Assembly (NCBI RefSeq): GCF_001592105.1
Contig: NZ_BCWE01000014.1
Location: 25,164-89,163 of the forward strand
Length of the DNA: 64,000 bases
From: Desulfolucanica intricata
Lineage (GTDB): Bacteria; Bacillota; Desulfotomaculia; Desulfotomaculales; Desulfofarciminaceae
Direction: 5' to 3'
Below, in pieces: positions 1 to 9,762 of the stretch. The notes beneath the pieces are model-generated. The model made no database searches. It had not been told where the DNA came from and saw only the letters and a list, made by a program, of their open reading frames with translations. Position numbers and translations under genes: made by a program. Numbering within the stretch: the first letter of the stretch is position 1; each line of letters starts with the position of its first letter.

Positions 1-207
1 TTCTGTAGATACTTCCACTAAGCCAAGTGCGTAAAGTTGCATAATAATGTGATCCAATACGGCCCGCTTAACTCTGGCTGTCAATGATAACTCCTCTTTA
101 TTCATGCTGCCCTGTTCAAGCAAAGCCTGTAGAACCTTTTTAGCCTCAGCCGGTAATCTTTTATTGGCTTGAACCAAGTATTCGTTGACAGTAATTTGTT
201 GTAGCAT
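1..207 (-). CDS. Truncated winged-helix-like hypothetical protein
   Basis: The frame opens with ATG at 207 behind a TTTGGAGGGAAT ribosome binding site and runs off the left edge after 69 codons. The visible part is a helical N-terminus followed by a helix-turn-helix-like stretch (ELSLTARVKRAVLDHIIM), so a small DNA-binding regulator is plausible. It is divergent from the histidine kinase gene that follows. Family assignment is not possible from this fragment. Confidence 0.6.
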   Translation of the reverse strand, partial: MLQQITVNEYLVQANKRLPAEAKKVLQALLEQGSMNKEELSLTARVKRAVLDHIIMQLYALGLVEVSTE

Positions 208-403
208 TATATTCCCTCCAAATAATATTACTTGTGATTAGTTTAACCAAAAAAACATTAATTAATAAGTTAATTTTTCAATTTTCCAAAAAATCACAAA
301 AAGTACTCTAAATCTCTGGATTGCTCTGTTTATTTAAGTGCAGGAATATCAGCTGAACTGTAGAATATCAATATATTACTACTTAATAGAAGAATTGAGG
401 CTT

Positions 404-1693
404 ATGAATATAGACAAAAAGGATTTATTAAACATTGTAATAAGATGGCTTATTGTACAGCTGATTGGCGTAATCTTGGTTTTTGCCCTAGCACCCCGGT
501 TATGGCAGGCGGTGCTAGTTTTGTCTGTTACAAGTGGACTTTCGCTTGCCTTTGTAATTTATTATTTGTTAAAAAGGAGCCCCGTAAAATTAAAGGCTAC
601 TGATCACCCAATTGAATTACAAATTGCTAACGAAACACTGCCTTTTATGAGGCGTGGTTTAAATGAAGAAACTGCAGGAAGTACTGCAGAAATAATCAAA
701 AAGATCAGTGATGTTGACGCAGTGGCCATTACCGACCGGGAAAGGGTGCTGGCTTATATTGGGGAAGGGGCGGACCATCATAAACCCGGTGGGGAAATTT
801 TAACTACTGCTACCCGGCAGGCTATAGCTACCGGAGAGTTAAAGGTGATTCACAGCAGCCGGGAGTTAAACTGTCCTGTGACTTCTTGCCCTTTAGAGGC
901 TGCTGTTATTGTACCTTTAAAGTGTAAAGGAGAGATAGTCGGTACTGTAAAAATGTATCAAACAAAACAGGGCCGCATGCCGGACAGTGTAGTTAAGCTG
1001 GCTGTCGGTGTAGCCCAATTATTGGGTGTACAGATGGAATTGGCTGAATTGGATCGCCGTGCTCAATTAGTTACTGTAGCAGAATTAGACGCATTACATG
1101 CCCAGATAAACCCGCACTTTTTATTTAATACACTAAATACAATTATTATGTTTAGCCGTACTAATCCGGAAACTGCCCGCAGGTTATTAATTCGCCTGGC
1201 TTCTTTTTTCCGGCAGGCATTAAAAAGAAAAGGACATTTTAACACTCTTAAAGAAGAGATGGAATATATTAACACCTATTTGGTTTTGGTAAGGGCGCGT
1301 TTCCGGGAAAAAATCAGAGTATCCAGAAACATTGATGATGCGCTCATGGATTGCCGGATTCCGGTTTTAACTATTCAGCCCCTGGTGGAAAATGCCCTTA
1401 AGCATGGAATTTTACCTAAAGAAGGCAGCGGGACTGTATCGATCAATGTTAAAGTTCATAACGAGGAACTTTTAATTATTGTAGAAGATGACGGTGTTGG
1501 GATTAGTTCAGATATGATACCAAAAGTTTTACAGCCGGGTTATGGCTCCGGTAATGGCGTCGGTTTAAGTAATGTTCATGAACGGCTTAAAAACTTGTTC
1601 GGTGAGGAGTACGGCTTAAGGATCATCAGTAAGCCCGGTAAGGGTACTTCTGTTTATGTCCGGGTACCTATGAAGAGAGATATTGTAAGATAA
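404..1693 (+). CDS. LytS-type sensor histidine kinase
   Basis: This is a membrane histidine kinase of the LytS/YehU family, which phosphorylates a LytTR response regulator. Two hydrophobic N-terminal segments (IVIRWLIVQLIGVILVFAL and a second near VLSVTSGLSLAFVIYYLL) are followed by a GAF-like domain. The phosphoacceptor region HAQINPHFLFNTLNTI comes next, then an ATPase domain with the N box LVENALKHGI and the G box GNGVGLSN. The frame is open from a GTG at 338, but the ATG at 404 starts right at the first membrane segment and has a GAGG just upstream, so I prefer it (429 residues). The partner regulator begins 15 bases downstream. The GAF domain contains a Cys pair (CPVTSC) whose ligand is unknown. 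Confidence 0.85.
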   Translation: MNIDKKDLLNIVIRWLIVQLIGVILVFALAPRLWQAVLVLSVTSGLSLAFVIYYLLKRSPVKLKATDHPIELQIANETLPFMRRGLNEETAGSTAEIIKKISDVDAVAITDRERVLAYIGEGADHHKPGGEILTTATRQAIATGELKVIHSSRELNCPVTSCPLEAAVIVPLKCKGEIVGTVKMYQTKQGRMPDSVVKLAVGVAQLLGVQMELAELDRRAQLVTVAELDALHAQINPHFLFNTLNTIIMFSRTNPETARRLLIRLASFFRQALKRKGHFNTLKEEMEYINTYLVLVRARFREKIRVSRNIDDALMDCRIPVLTIQPLVENALKHGILPKEGSGTVSINVKVHNEELLIIVEDDGVGISSDMIPKVLQPGYGSGNGVGLSNVHERLKNLFGEEYGLRIISKPGKGTSVYVRVPMKRDIVR

Positions 1694-1707
1694 GGGGGGG
1701 TTGGTAG

Positions 1708-2490
1708 ATGAAGTTAAAAGCGCTGATAGTTGATGATGAATATCCTGCCCGCCAGGAACTGCGTTATGCCTTGAGTAACTTTGACAATGTAGAAATTGTA
1801 GGTGAAGCCGCCAATGCCCAGGAAGCTTTAGCTTTGATTAAAGCTCTCGACTACTCGGTGCTGTTTATAGATATTTCTATACCCGGGATGAACGGTTTGG
1901 AACTGGGCAGGGCAATTCAAGAACTGCCCAACCGGCCTTATGTGATATTCGTAACAGCTTTTGACGAATACGCTGTGCAGGCCTTCGAGGTTGATGCGGT
2001 GGATTACCTTTTAAAGCCGGTGGAACCCAAAAGATTAAAGCAGGCTATTGATAAGGTGGTTAAAGCTTGCAGAGAAGTTGCCCCCACTGTAGAAAAGGAT
2101 GGAGCAAACAATGATGCAGCAGCTCAAAAAGGGAAGCAGGATTACAAACACATTCAAATTGATCGCATACCTGCCGAAAAAATGGGTAAAACCGTCCTGG
2201 TTAACGAATCCGACATTATTTATGCATTTACCGAACAGGATTATGTGTATATAAAAACTTATAATGATAAACTATTAACGAGATTTACCTTAAAAGAGCT
2301 GGAAGCACGGTTAAACCTGAACTCTTTTTTTCGTACACATCGCTGTTATTTAGTTAATTTGCATAAGGTTAAAGAAATAGTGCCTTTTTTTAACGGTACC
2401 TATAACCTGGTGGTTGAGAACAAGGAAGGTGATGAAGTTCCGGTGAGTCGGGCACAGGCTAAGAAGCTGCGTAAAATATTAGGCTTTTAG
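1708..2490 (+). CDS. LytTR-family response regulator
   Basis: This two-domain regulator is paired with the kinase just upstream. The receiver domain (residues 1-120) shows the acidic pocket VDDEYPAR, the phospho-Asp in FIDISIPGMNG, and the conserved Thr/Ala and Lys in FVTAFDEYA and LLKPVEP. The C-terminal LytTR DNA-binding domain (about residues 160-258) has the typical FFRTHRCYLVNLHKVKEI core. The start ATG at 1708 sits behind AGGGGGG. In other Firmicutes such pairs control murein hydrolase, pyruvate or carbon-starvation genes; the target here is unknown. Confidence 0.88.
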   Translation: MKLKALIVDDEYPARQELRYALSNFDNVEIVGEAANAQEALALIKALDYSVLFIDISIPGMNGLELGRAIQELPNRPYVIFVTAFDEYAVQAFEVDAVDYLLKPVEPKRLKQAIDKVVKACREVAPTVEKDGANNDAAAQKGKQDYKHIQIDRIPAEKMGKTVLVNESDIIYAFTEQDYVYIKTYNDKLLTRFTLKELEARLNLNSFFRTHRCYLVNLHKVKEIVPFFNGTYNLVVENKEGDEVPVSRAQAKKLRKILGF

Positions 2491-2494
2491 ATGA

Positions 2495-2520
2495 CCTGCC
2501 TTACCGGCAGGCTTCTTTTT
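2495..2520 (+). terminator. Intrinsic terminator after the two-component operon
   Basis: A six-base-pair stem CCTGCC/GGCAGG with loop TTACC is followed by CTTCTTTTT. It ends the kinase/regulator transcript before acpS. Confidence 0.8.
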
Positions 2521-2546
2521 AACTAAAAAAAACCGGGGGGATACCC

Positions 2547-2933
2547 TTGTTGATTGGTGTAGGTACAGATACTGTTGAGATTGATAGAATTAAAATAGCA
2601 ATACAAAAAACAGGCATCCGGTTTATCCAGAGGGTATTTACTGCTGAAGAGGAAAACTACTGTGAAAGTAAAAAGGATAAATATGCCAGTTATGCTGTCC
2701 GGTTTGCGGGAAAAGAAGCAGTGTTTAAGGCGCTTGGGACCGGAATCAGCGGGTGTAAATGGACGGATGTAGAAATAATAAGTAAAGAGAACGGTCGACC
2801 GGAAGTACTTTTACATGGACAGGCTGCCCAAACGGCCCGGGAGAAAAACATCACCGGTATATTGATTAGTTTGTCCCATGACCGGACGCGGGCCGTAGCT
2901 TTTGCAGCAGCAGTTACCAAGGAGGGAGATTAA
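2547..2933 (+). CDS. acpS: Holo-[acyl-carrier-protein] synthase
   Basis: AcpS transfers 4'-phosphopantetheine from CoA to apo-ACP, activating it for fatty acid synthesis. The protein has 128 residues, the usual length. It starts with the family signature GVGTDTVEIDRI, where the Asp binds magnesium, and carries the second signature RFAGKEAVFKALG near residue 55. The start is TTG at 2547 (or the adjacent TTG at 2550) behind a GGGGGG stretch. Its stop codon overlaps the nnr start as TAATG, so the two are translationally coupled. Confidence 0.93.
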   Translation: MLIGVGTDTVEIDRIKIAIQKTGIRFIQRVFTAEEENYCESKKDKYASYAVRFAGKEAVFKALGTGISGCKWTDVEIISKENGRPEVLLHGQAAQTAREKNITGILISLSHDRTRAVAFAAAVTKEGD

Positions 2934-4480
2934 TGCAAGTTGTTACAGCCGGAGAAATGGGTAAACTTGACCGTATGGCCATAGAGCGATATGGAATTCC
3001 CGGTATTGTATTGATGGAAAACGCGGGGAAGCAAGTGGTACAGGTAGTGGCGAACCTTTTTGAGCAGGGTGTCCGAAATAAAAAGGTAGTTATTTTTATA
3101 GGGAAGGGAAATAACGGTGGGGACGGTTTTGTCGTGGCCCGCCATTTATATAACCTGGGTGCCGGGGTGGAGATTTTGCTTTTTACCGATCCACTAAATA
3201 TAAGCGGAGATGCTGCTGTAAACCTAAATATTTGGACTAAGATGGGACAGGCTTTTACCCGGGTAGATGTTGCAGGTGGGATAGAATTAGCTAAAGAGGC
3301 TATAAACTCGGCCGATGTTTTGGTTGATGCCTTATATGGCACAGGTTTTCGGGGAGTGGTGAAAGAGCCAGCAGCTTCAATCATTGAAATGGCCAACAAC
3401 AGCGGCAGGCCGATTGTTGCCGTAGATATTCCGTCAGGGGTAGAGGCGGATACAGGCCGGGTTAACGGGCCGTGTTTTCGCGCCAATCACACGGTTACAT
3501 TTGCCTTACCTAAGCTGGGGCTTTTATTGGAGCCGGGAGCAGCCTACACCGGTAAGCTGCATGTTGTGGATATCTCCATTCCCAACTTTTTGTTAGAAGG
3601 AGAGGAATATAAAAGATATTTATTAGAGGCCGCCATGGTTAAAAAATGGCTGCCCCATCGCTCTGCCAGTGTTCACAAGGGTGACTGTGGACGGGTATTA
3701 ATTTTGGCCGGTTCCCAGGGGATGACCGGCGCGGCCTACCTGACTGCCCAGGCTGCGGCCCGGGCCGGAGCCGGACTGGTTACGCTCGGTGTTCCGGCAG
3801 GCGTACATGATATAATGGAGGCCAAATTAACTGAGGTTATGACTGTGCCGCTTCCTCAGACCGAAAAGAAAACGCTGGCGGCCGGTGCCCTTTCAGATAT
3901 TCAGGCCTTATTGAAAAAGGCAGATGTACTGGCCCTGGGGCCGGGCCTGTCCACTCACCCTGAAACGGTAGCTCTGGTACACAGTTTAATGAGTGAACTT
4001 AAAATTCCTACTGTAATTGATGCCGACGGCCTTAATGCTCTGGCCGGTGAGCTAAATAGAATAAGCGGTGCCCGGTGCCCTCTTATTTTAACCCCGCATC
4101 CGGGGGAAATGGCCCGTCTGATAAATATCCCTGTGGGGGAGGTGGAGGTTGACCGGCTAAATGCTGTAATACAGCTGGCACTAAAAGGAAATTGTACAGT
4201 GCTTTTAAAGGGTTCCCGAACACTGGTATCCAATGGGGAACAATTATACATTAATTCCACCGGAAATCCCGGTATGGCTACCGGGGGGAGCGGGGATGTA
4301 CTTACCGGAATAATTGCTGCCCTGGTAGCTCAGGGATTAGACCCGGTAAAGGCCGCCGCCGCCGGAGCCTACATCCACGGTTTGGCCGGGGATCTGGCGA
4401 TGTGGGATAAAGGAGTTATGGGGTTAATTGCGGGAGATTTAATAACCTATTTACCGGAAGCCTTAGATTTAATATACTAA
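2933..4480 (+). CDS. nnr: Bifunctional NAD(P)HX epimerase / ADP-dependent dehydratase
   Basis: This is a fused repair enzyme of 515 residues. The N-terminal YjeF-like epimerase half (to about residue 220) has the GKGNNGGDGFVVARHL loop and the VDIPSGVEADTG motif. The C-terminal ribokinase-like dehydratase half (from about residue 230) has HKGDCGRVLILAGS, LTPHPGEMARL and the ATP/ADP-site motif GNPGMATGGSGDVLTGI. Together they convert damaged hydrated NADH and NADPH back to usable coenzyme. Its position between acpS and alr is the conserved Firmicutes arrangement. Confidence 0.93.
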   Translation: MQVVTAGEMGKLDRMAIERYGIPGIVLMENAGKQVVQVVANLFEQGVRNKKVVIFIGKGNNGGDGFVVARHLYNLGAGVEILLFTDPLNISGDAAVNLNIWTKMGQAFTRVDVAGGIELAKEAINSADVLVDALYGTGFRGVVKEPAASIIEMANNSGRPIVAVDIPSGVEADTGRVNGPCFRANHTVTFALPKLGLLLEPGAAYTGKLHVVDISIPNFLLEGEEYKRYLLEAAMVKKWLPHRSASVHKGDCGRVLILAGSQGMTGAAYLTAQAAARAGAGLVTLGVPAGVHDIMEAKLTEVMTVPLPQTEKKTLAAGALSDIQALLKKADVLALGPGLSTHPETVALVHSLMSELKIPTVIDADGLNALAGELNRISGARCPLILTPHPGEMARLINIPVGEVEVDRLNAVIQLALKGNCTVLLKGSRTLVSNGEQLYINSTGNPGMATGGSGDVLTGIIAALVAQGLDPVKAAAAGAYIHGLAGDLAMWDKGVMGLIAGDLITYLPEALDLIY

Positions 4481-4520
4481 GTTATAGATATAATAATATT
4501 ATTTAGAAGGTGTTGAAATA

Positions 4521-5648
4521 ATGTATAAGGTACCAACATGGGCGGAAATTGATTTAGGGGCAATTGCACATAATATTCAAGAGTTAAGACGGGTGACGGC
4601 TCCCGGGGCGCAGTTTATGGCTGTGGTAAAAGCCAATGCTTACGGTCACGGTTCCGTGGAGGTTGCCCGGACGGCTTTACAAAACGGTGCTGTTAGTTTG
4701 GCAGTGGCACGGGTTTCCGAAGGAGTAATTTTGAGGGAAGCGGGTATTGATCGTCCTATTCTAGTGCTTGGCTTTGTCCCACCGGGAGAAATGGCTTTGG
4801 CCATAGAAAAAGAACTTACTTTAACTGTGTTTAACCTGCAGCAGGCTGAAATTTTGTCCGGTGAGGCCGGGCGATTGGGTAAGCAGGTTAAAGTACATAT
4901 AAAAATAGAAACAGGAATGGGCCGTCTTGGATTTGAAGCCGGCAAAGCGACAGTCAGTGAAATATTAGCTGTTTATAAGCTTTCCAATCTGGAATTAGAA
5001 GGTATTTTTACTCATTTTGCTAAAGCTGACAGTGCCGATAAAACCTATACTCTAAAGCAGTTTGAGAGATTCCGGGAGGTATTGCAGGAATTGGGACAAC
5101 AGGGAGTGGATGTTCCTGTAAAGCATGCCGCTAACAGTGCAGCTTTAATCGATTTACCGGATACGCACCTGGATTTGGTTCGCGGTGGAATCGCAATGTA
5201 TGGGCTTTATCCTTCTGAGGAGGTAAATAAAGAGCGGGTTAGTTTGCGCCCGGCCATGACTTTAAAGACCCAGGTGGGACATATAAAAAGGGTGTCGGCC
5301 GACTATAGTGTCAGTTACGGTTGTACGTATGTAACAAAATCCCCCGGTACTATTGCCACTTTACCTATTGGCTATGGTGATGGCTATACACGACTCCTCT
5401 CTTCCAGGGGCGAAGTGCTGCTCCACGGGCTTCGGGCCCCCGTAGTGGGCAGGGTATGTATGGATCAATGCATGATTGATGTTACTCATATTCCTGATGT
5501 TAAGGTGGGAGATGAGGTTGTATTGTGGGGGAGCCAGGGTTCTGCTAAGATCCCTGCCGAAGAAGTAGCAGCTAAAATCGGTACTATTAATTATGAATTG
5601 GTTTGTATGGTCAAAAATAGGGTTTTAAGGGTTTATAAAAATAATTAA
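4521..5648 (+). CDS. alr: Alanine racemase
   Basis: This PLP enzyme makes D-alanine for peptidoglycan and has 375 residues, the family length. The PLP lysine lies in [11 protein letters not shown] near residue 38. The catalytic tyrosine of the C-terminal beta domain is in [10 protein letters not shown], and the PLP-phosphate region is in [10 protein letters not shown]. The ATG follows AGAAGGTGTTG. In many Firmicutes endoAI-endoA directly follow alr; here that pair lies about 14 kb downstream. Confidence 0.95.
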   Translation: MYKVPTWAEIDLGAIAHNIQELRRVTAPGAQFMAVVKANAYGHGSVEVARTALQNGAVSLAVARVSEGVILREAGIDRPILVLGFVPPGEMALAIEKELTLTVFNLQQAEILSGEAGRLGKQVKVHIKIETGMGRLGFEAGKATVSEILAVYKLSNLELEGIFTHFAKADSADKTYTLKQFERFREVLQELGQQGVDVPVKHAANSAALIDLPDTHLDLVRGGIAMYGLYPSEEVNKERVSLRPAMTLKTQVGHIKRVSADYSVSYGCTYVTKSPGTIATLPIGYGDGYTRLLSSRGEVLLHGLRAPVVGRVCMDQCMIDVTHIPDVKVGDEVVLWGSQGSAKIPAEEVAAKIGTINYELVCMVKNRVLRVYKNN

Positions 5649-5651
5649 TCA

Positions 5652-5683
5652 AAAAAACCACAGTCAAGAACTGTGGTTTTTTA
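5652..5683. terminator. Bidirectional terminator between alr and the Cas3-like gene
   Basis: AAAAAACCACAG and CTGTGGTTTTTT flank the loop TCAAGAA. Both strands show a stem followed by a T run, so it can stop both convergent transcripts. Its right arm overlaps the last codon of the minus-strand gene. Confidence 0.85.
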
Positions 5684-7972
5684 AATCCATAGGGCTCTGT
5701 TTTCTGCAGGGCCAATGGCTTTTAAATCAATGCCCATCTCACTGTCATAAGGTAATTTGCAGATCATAAAACTTTCAAAAAAACCATCATTATGGTAGAA
5801 ATATTGGGGGTATTTTAAATACCAGTAATAAGGCAGTTTAATATAGTAGCGGTTAGCCAGTTCCGGATTTTTGTGAAAGATAGGATCCCAAAGGCACTCC
5901 GGTATTACATCCATTTTATATTGTGTTTCATTCCACATCTGTATAAGTTTACGGTTTCCGTCTGCCTGACGCACTTCATCGGGTGAGTAGCCGAACAAGG
6001 TGCAGTAATTAAAGACTTTATTTAAATTTGTTTTCGCTCTAAGTTCTTTGGGGAAGTTGCCCTTATAATATAATTTTGCAATATCTGTAAAAGATAGTTT
6101 TTGATTATGCAGCCGGTTCCAATTGGTATCCGGGTTTATTCCTTTTTGAGAGGGATAGATATATATGGTCTGCTCTTCTCCCCGTTTAGGATGATAAAGG
6201 TTGTTTATCCGGTGCAGTAAACATTCCACCGGCTCTGTTCCGGAATGTACCACGTTGCAATTAACATCAAAAGTATAAGCCAGTAGAGCCTGGGTGGTTA
6301 CGATAATCCAGGGTTCCAATGAGTTGTTCAATCCCTCAAACTGCCTGCCTTTACTGTCTGGAGCGTAGAAGCGGTCGTTACTGTTAAAAATAGAGTGGCA
6401 TAAAAAGACACGATTACTGTGAAGCAGCTTCTTAATTCGTAGATATAATTTTTGAGCCTGAAAAACATTGTCACAATAAACTAACTGTCTTTTCCCTTCA
6501 CGATAAAGAGAAACTATCTTTTCCAGGTTGTCTTTAAGTTGTTGAGAGGCTACTTTAACAACCACTCTCTGTTTGTTATTGTGCAGGTCAAATATTTCAC
6601 AGAAGGGACTATTGTAAAGGGTCTCCTTAAATTGTCCCGGAACAAAACTGGTTACTCCCAGGCAGGGAATTTTAAGTGTATACAGTAGTTTGATGCAGTC
6701 GGCCAGGTAACGCAGAGCCGGTTGACTATTGGGGTTAAAGCCGTCAAATATTATCACGGCATTTAACAGTTTACCCAGGGCAAAGTCAGACTGTTTATAT
6801 CCATGTACCATGGTATAGATCAGGTGGTCAATGGTGGTGATAGTCACCGGCTTATCGAAAATCCGGTCTCCGTAGCGTAACTCCCGGGCTGTATCCCGGC
6901 CGCGGTCACCTTTTTGCTTTAGTTCATTGGGTATTAGCTGCTCTTTAACGTAATAGCTCATTGTATGGATAAGGCCGACGTTTGCCGGGCCGAAAAAATT
7001 TTTTAACCAGTCAAAAATTTGCTCTGAGGCCAGTTGGTAAGGCAAAACATAAATTATACGTGACCGGTGTTCCCGTTTAGCTATGTGAAGAGCTTGTTCT
7101 ACAGCTATCTTACGTCTTAAACTGTTAATTGGTGCTAAAATCAGGTTGAATTTATCTGTCCTTAAGGTGTTTTCGGGGATTATTGTTTTAACAGTTGATG
7201 CTAAAGCTTTTTGTAAAACCTTAATTGGTTGCTCCAATTTTAACTCGGGATTAAGCAGCTCACCGTAAGTATTTGCTTTTGGGGAACATTTTTCAGAGAA
7301 TACTTTGCTGGACTGCTGGTCGCAGTATTTGACAATTGATAATAGATAACAATAAATTGCCTTAATCCTTTTTTTATTCCGCAGCCGGTTTACTTCTAAA
7401 CGAGTATTTGTAATTATTGAGAAAATATGCTCCCTCAAGTTGTCATTATGTAGATATTTCGAAGGGTTAAATATGGGAAAATACTTAAGGTTAAACAGAT
7501 CTTTAAGATGTTTATGATAAACTTTCCGGTAACCATGGATAAATTCACTAATTTCTTCCAGGCAATAATTAACTTTGGGCCTGATATAGACCCGCCGAAA
7601 AATATAATCATAAAGCTGATTATGATGGGATAGGACTAGTGTACGCAGCAGCAGCTCGCTTTCATAAGGCAAATCAGATTGCACAAAGGGCATGGCAAAG
7701 AACGGGTGTGAAATCTCCAGCTTTACCTGGCCGGTTATTATATTTTTTTGAAATTCATAAGTAGCCTTGCCTATATCATGTAAAAACAAAGTTAAGAAGA
7801 GAATATGACAGAGTTCCTCATGGGATATTCTAAAATCCCGGGAGAATCTTTGTATAGATGCATTATTTTCATTTAAATATCTTGCCAGCACTTTGATGCC
7901 ATCGATGGTATGTCCTGCAAAAGTTTGATAGATGTTTCGTCCCGGTGCTTTTTTAGCCAGTAGTTCAGACAT
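5681..7972 (-). CDS. Orphan Cas3-like HD-nuclease protein with degenerate helicase
   Basis: This 763-residue protein has the layout of CRISPR Cas3: an N-terminal HD phosphohydrolase/nuclease followed by an SF2 helicase-like region. The HD metal set looks complete: His21, His65-Asp66 in FLHDIGKA, His89 in ISHPF and His115-His116 in LSHHNQ. In the helicase half, Cas3-type landmarks are visible but altered. Motif I reads APINSLRRK with no GKT; the DEAH position reads IIFDGFNP; motif V reads VTTQALLAYTFDV; and motif VI reads LLHRINNLYHPKR. It should therefore not hydrolyse ATP normally. No other cas gene or repeat array is visible nearby. The N-terminal TTTG/ATG start at 7972 follows GGGGGACAGGGAAT. 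An alternative is an HD protein in a non-CRISPR role. Confidence 0.7.
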   Translation of the reverse strand: MSELLAKKAPGRNIYQTFAGHTIDGIKVLARYLNENNASIQRFSRDFRISHEELCHILFLTLFLHDIGKATYEFQKNIITGQVKLEISHPFFAMPFVQSDLPYESELLLRTLVLSHHNQLYDYIFRRVYIRPKVNYCLEEISEFIHGYRKVYHKHLKDLFNLKYFPIFNPSKYLHNDNLREHIFSIITNTRLEVNRLRNKKRIKAIYCYLLSIVKYCDQQSSKVFSEKCSPKANTYGELLNPELKLEQPIKVLQKALASTVKTIIPENTLRTDKFNLILAPINSLRRKIAVEQALHIAKREHRSRIIYVLPYQLASEQIFDWLKNFFGPANVGLIHTMSYYVKEQLIPNELKQKGDRGRDTARELRYGDRIFDKPVTITTIDHLIYTMVHGYKQSDFALGKLLNAVIIFDGFNPNSQPALRYLADCIKLLYTLKIPCLGVTSFVPGQFKETLYNSPFCEIFDLHNNKQRVVVKVASQQLKDNLEKIVSLYREGKRQLVYCDNVFQAQKLYLRIKKLLHSNRVFLCHSIFNSNDRFYAPDSKGRQFEGLNNSLEPWIIVTTQALLAYTFDVNCNVVHSGTEPVECLLHRINNLYHPKRGEEQTIYIYPSQKGINPDTNWNRLHNQKLSFTDIAKLYYKGNFPKELRAKTNLNKVFNYCTLFGYSPDEVRQADGNRKLIQMWNETQYKMDVIPECLWDPIFHKNPELANRYYIKLPYYWYLKYPQYFYHNDGFFESFMICKLPYDSEMGIDLKAIGPAENRALWI

Positions 7973-8305
7973 ATTCCCTGTCCCCCGGTTTTGGTATTAA
8001 TTAAGGTGTCCGATATTAGGCTATTAAAAATTTTATACCAGACAATTTACCTCCTAAATATAGATAATTAGCTATATTCATAAACTTTCCTGCTGGAAAT
8101 TTAGTTTTTGTACATGTCAAGAGTCGGTTACAAGTAAGGGAACTATTGTAACGCTGTAAAGGATTTTGGAATTATTGTACATATATAATACACTGAATTG
8201 CAACAGTCTAACTATTAAAGTTATAATTGCGGTATGTGCATTTTAAAAATAATGCTTTATAATATAAATTAGCGTTAAGTGAAATCTTTTATGAGGATAT
8301 ATTGG
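7973..8305. other. Divergent intergenic region
   Basis: About 0.3 kb, AT-rich, lies between the Cas3-like gene and the peptidase gene. A perfect -10-like TATAAT occurs at 8184-8189 in the plus direction, but I see no convincing -35 box. No ORF, repeat or strong hairpin is evident. Confidence 0.4.
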
Positions 8306-9058
8306 ATGAATATTATAGCTTTGCTGGTTTTTATTGTCGGAGCCTGTGTCGGCAGCTTTCTTAATGTTTGTATTTATCGCATACCGGCCGGAGAATCGGT
8401 AATTTATCCTCCTTCACACTGTACAAGCTGTGGGAAAAGTTTGAAAGTGTTCGATCTTATACCACTGCTCAGTTATATATTGCTGCGCGGGAAATGCAGG
8501 TATTGTGGAGTAAGTGTTTCCCGGCAGTACCCTCTGGTTGAGTTGGTTACAGGGCTGTTTTATTTAACGGCATTTATTTTTTGGGGCTGCAGCTGGAAGA
8601 CTCCGGCAATGTGGGTGCTGTTTTCTATTTTGATAACCTCCTCTGTGATTGATTATTTTTATCAATTAATTCCCAATCGGGTTGTTCTGGTCGGTTATGT
8701 TTTGGGATTGCCGCTGATTAGTTTACATTCCTTACAGCTACTAAAGTCCGGATTGCTGGGTTCTTTAGCAGCAGGGTTATTTCTCCTGGCCATTGCAGTG
8801 ATCTCCCGGGGGGGTATGGGAGGCGGGGACATTAAGCTTGGAGCCTTGATTGGGCTGTACCTGGGCCTTTATAATACAGTGATAGCTCTCTTCCTGGCTT
8901 TTTTAGCCGGGGCGACGGCAGGACTGGTTTTAATGCTGTTTGGCCGGAAGGGCCGAAAGGATGTAGTTCCGTTCGGGCCTTTTTTAGCTCTTGGGTCAGT
9001 TATTACAGTTTTTTGGGGGGAGATATTGGTTAAATGGTATTGGGGTTTATGGTTATAA
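8306..9058 (+). CDS. pilD: Type IV prepilin peptidase / N-methyltransferase (A24)
   Basis: This polytopic membrane enzyme cleaves the leader of type IV prepilins and methylates the new N-terminus. The N-terminal methyltransferase domain carries two Cys pairs (CTSCG and CRYCG) for zinc. The aspartyl protease residues lie in SVIDYFYQLIPN and in GGGDIKLG, the classic GxGD motif. The frame is open from GTG at 8279, but ATG 8306 has GAGG eight bases upstream and gives the usual MNIIALLVFIVGACVGSFLN start. No pilin genes are in the window, so it serves distant pilus or competence loci. Confidence 0.9.
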   Translation: MNIIALLVFIVGACVGSFLNVCIYRIPAGESVIYPPSHCTSCGKSLKVFDLIPLLSYILLRGKCRYCGVSVSRQYPLVELVTGLFYLTAFIFWGCSWKTPAMWVLFSILITSSVIDYFYQLIPNRVVLVGYVLGLPLISLHSLQLLKSGLLGSLAAGLFLLAIAVISRGGMGGGDIKLGALIGLYLGLYNTVIALFLAFLAGATAGLVLMLFGRKGRKDVVPFGPFLALGSVITVFWGEILVKWYWGLWL

Positions 9059-9061
9059 GAA

Positions 9062-9559
9062 TTAAATAATATTGTTGATCTCGTTAACAATATCAATTGC
9101 CCGAATAACACCTCTGGCCTTCCCGCCGCCGGTTACCGGAAGGGAATTTATTTTATGTTTAGTCATCAGGTAGATAGCCTTGATTAGGGAGTCATTTTCA
9201 TCTATGGTTACCATATTAAGGGTCTGCATTAGATCCTTTACCTTTTGATTAGCTTGTTTTTGACACTGTCCGGTAAATACACCTTTTACCAGCATAGATT
9301 TGGGAAAAAAGCCGCTTAAGGTGCCAAGAAAGTTAAAGTCCAGGATGTTTGGATTCAGAGAGTGGAGAATATTACGAACGGTTAAAATACCCAATAAATT
9401 TTTGTTATTATCAATTACTAGGACTGAGCGGTGATTATGATAGGATCTGTTGGCTGAGTTTAATAAGAGTTTAATGGCTCTTTTTAAATCATCCTCCGGG
9501 TAAACATAGGAATAGTCATGCAAAGGAACCATAATATCCTTAACTAATTTTTCTTCCAA
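9062..9559 (-). CDS. CBS-domain pair protein
   Basis: This 165-residue cytosolic protein is made of two CBS motifs: residues about 8-60 (VKDIMVPLHDYSYVYPEDDL onward) and about 105-160 (VKDLMQTLNMVTIDENDSL onward). Such domains bind adenine nucleotides and act as sensors. The ATG at 9559 sits behind GAGGTGAGG. It converges with the prepilin peptidase gene with only three bases between the stops. The regulated partner is unknown. Confidence 0.8.
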   Translation of the reverse strand: MEEKLVKDIMVPLHDYSYVYPEDDLKRAIKLLLNSANRSYHNHRSVLVIDNNKNLLGILTVRNILHSLNPNILDFNFLGTLSGFFPKSMLVKGVFTGQCQKQANQKVKDLMQTLNMVTIDENDSLIKAIYLMTKHKINSLPVTGGGKARGVIRAIDIVNEINNII

Positions 9560-9762
9560 GTTTCCTCACCTCGCTATGCAGTTTTAGTTGGTTATTTAGT
9601 TGCAGGAGAATGTTCATAGATTGTAGAAATTTAAGATTAAGTTGTTTGCTGTATAACAAGGATATTATACCATTTTATATAAGCGTGTGTTTAGGGCAAT
9701 TATTGTTTTTTTGTGATCGCCTCTTTTAGAAGGCGAATTTCTATAAACTTAGGAGGAAGAAA

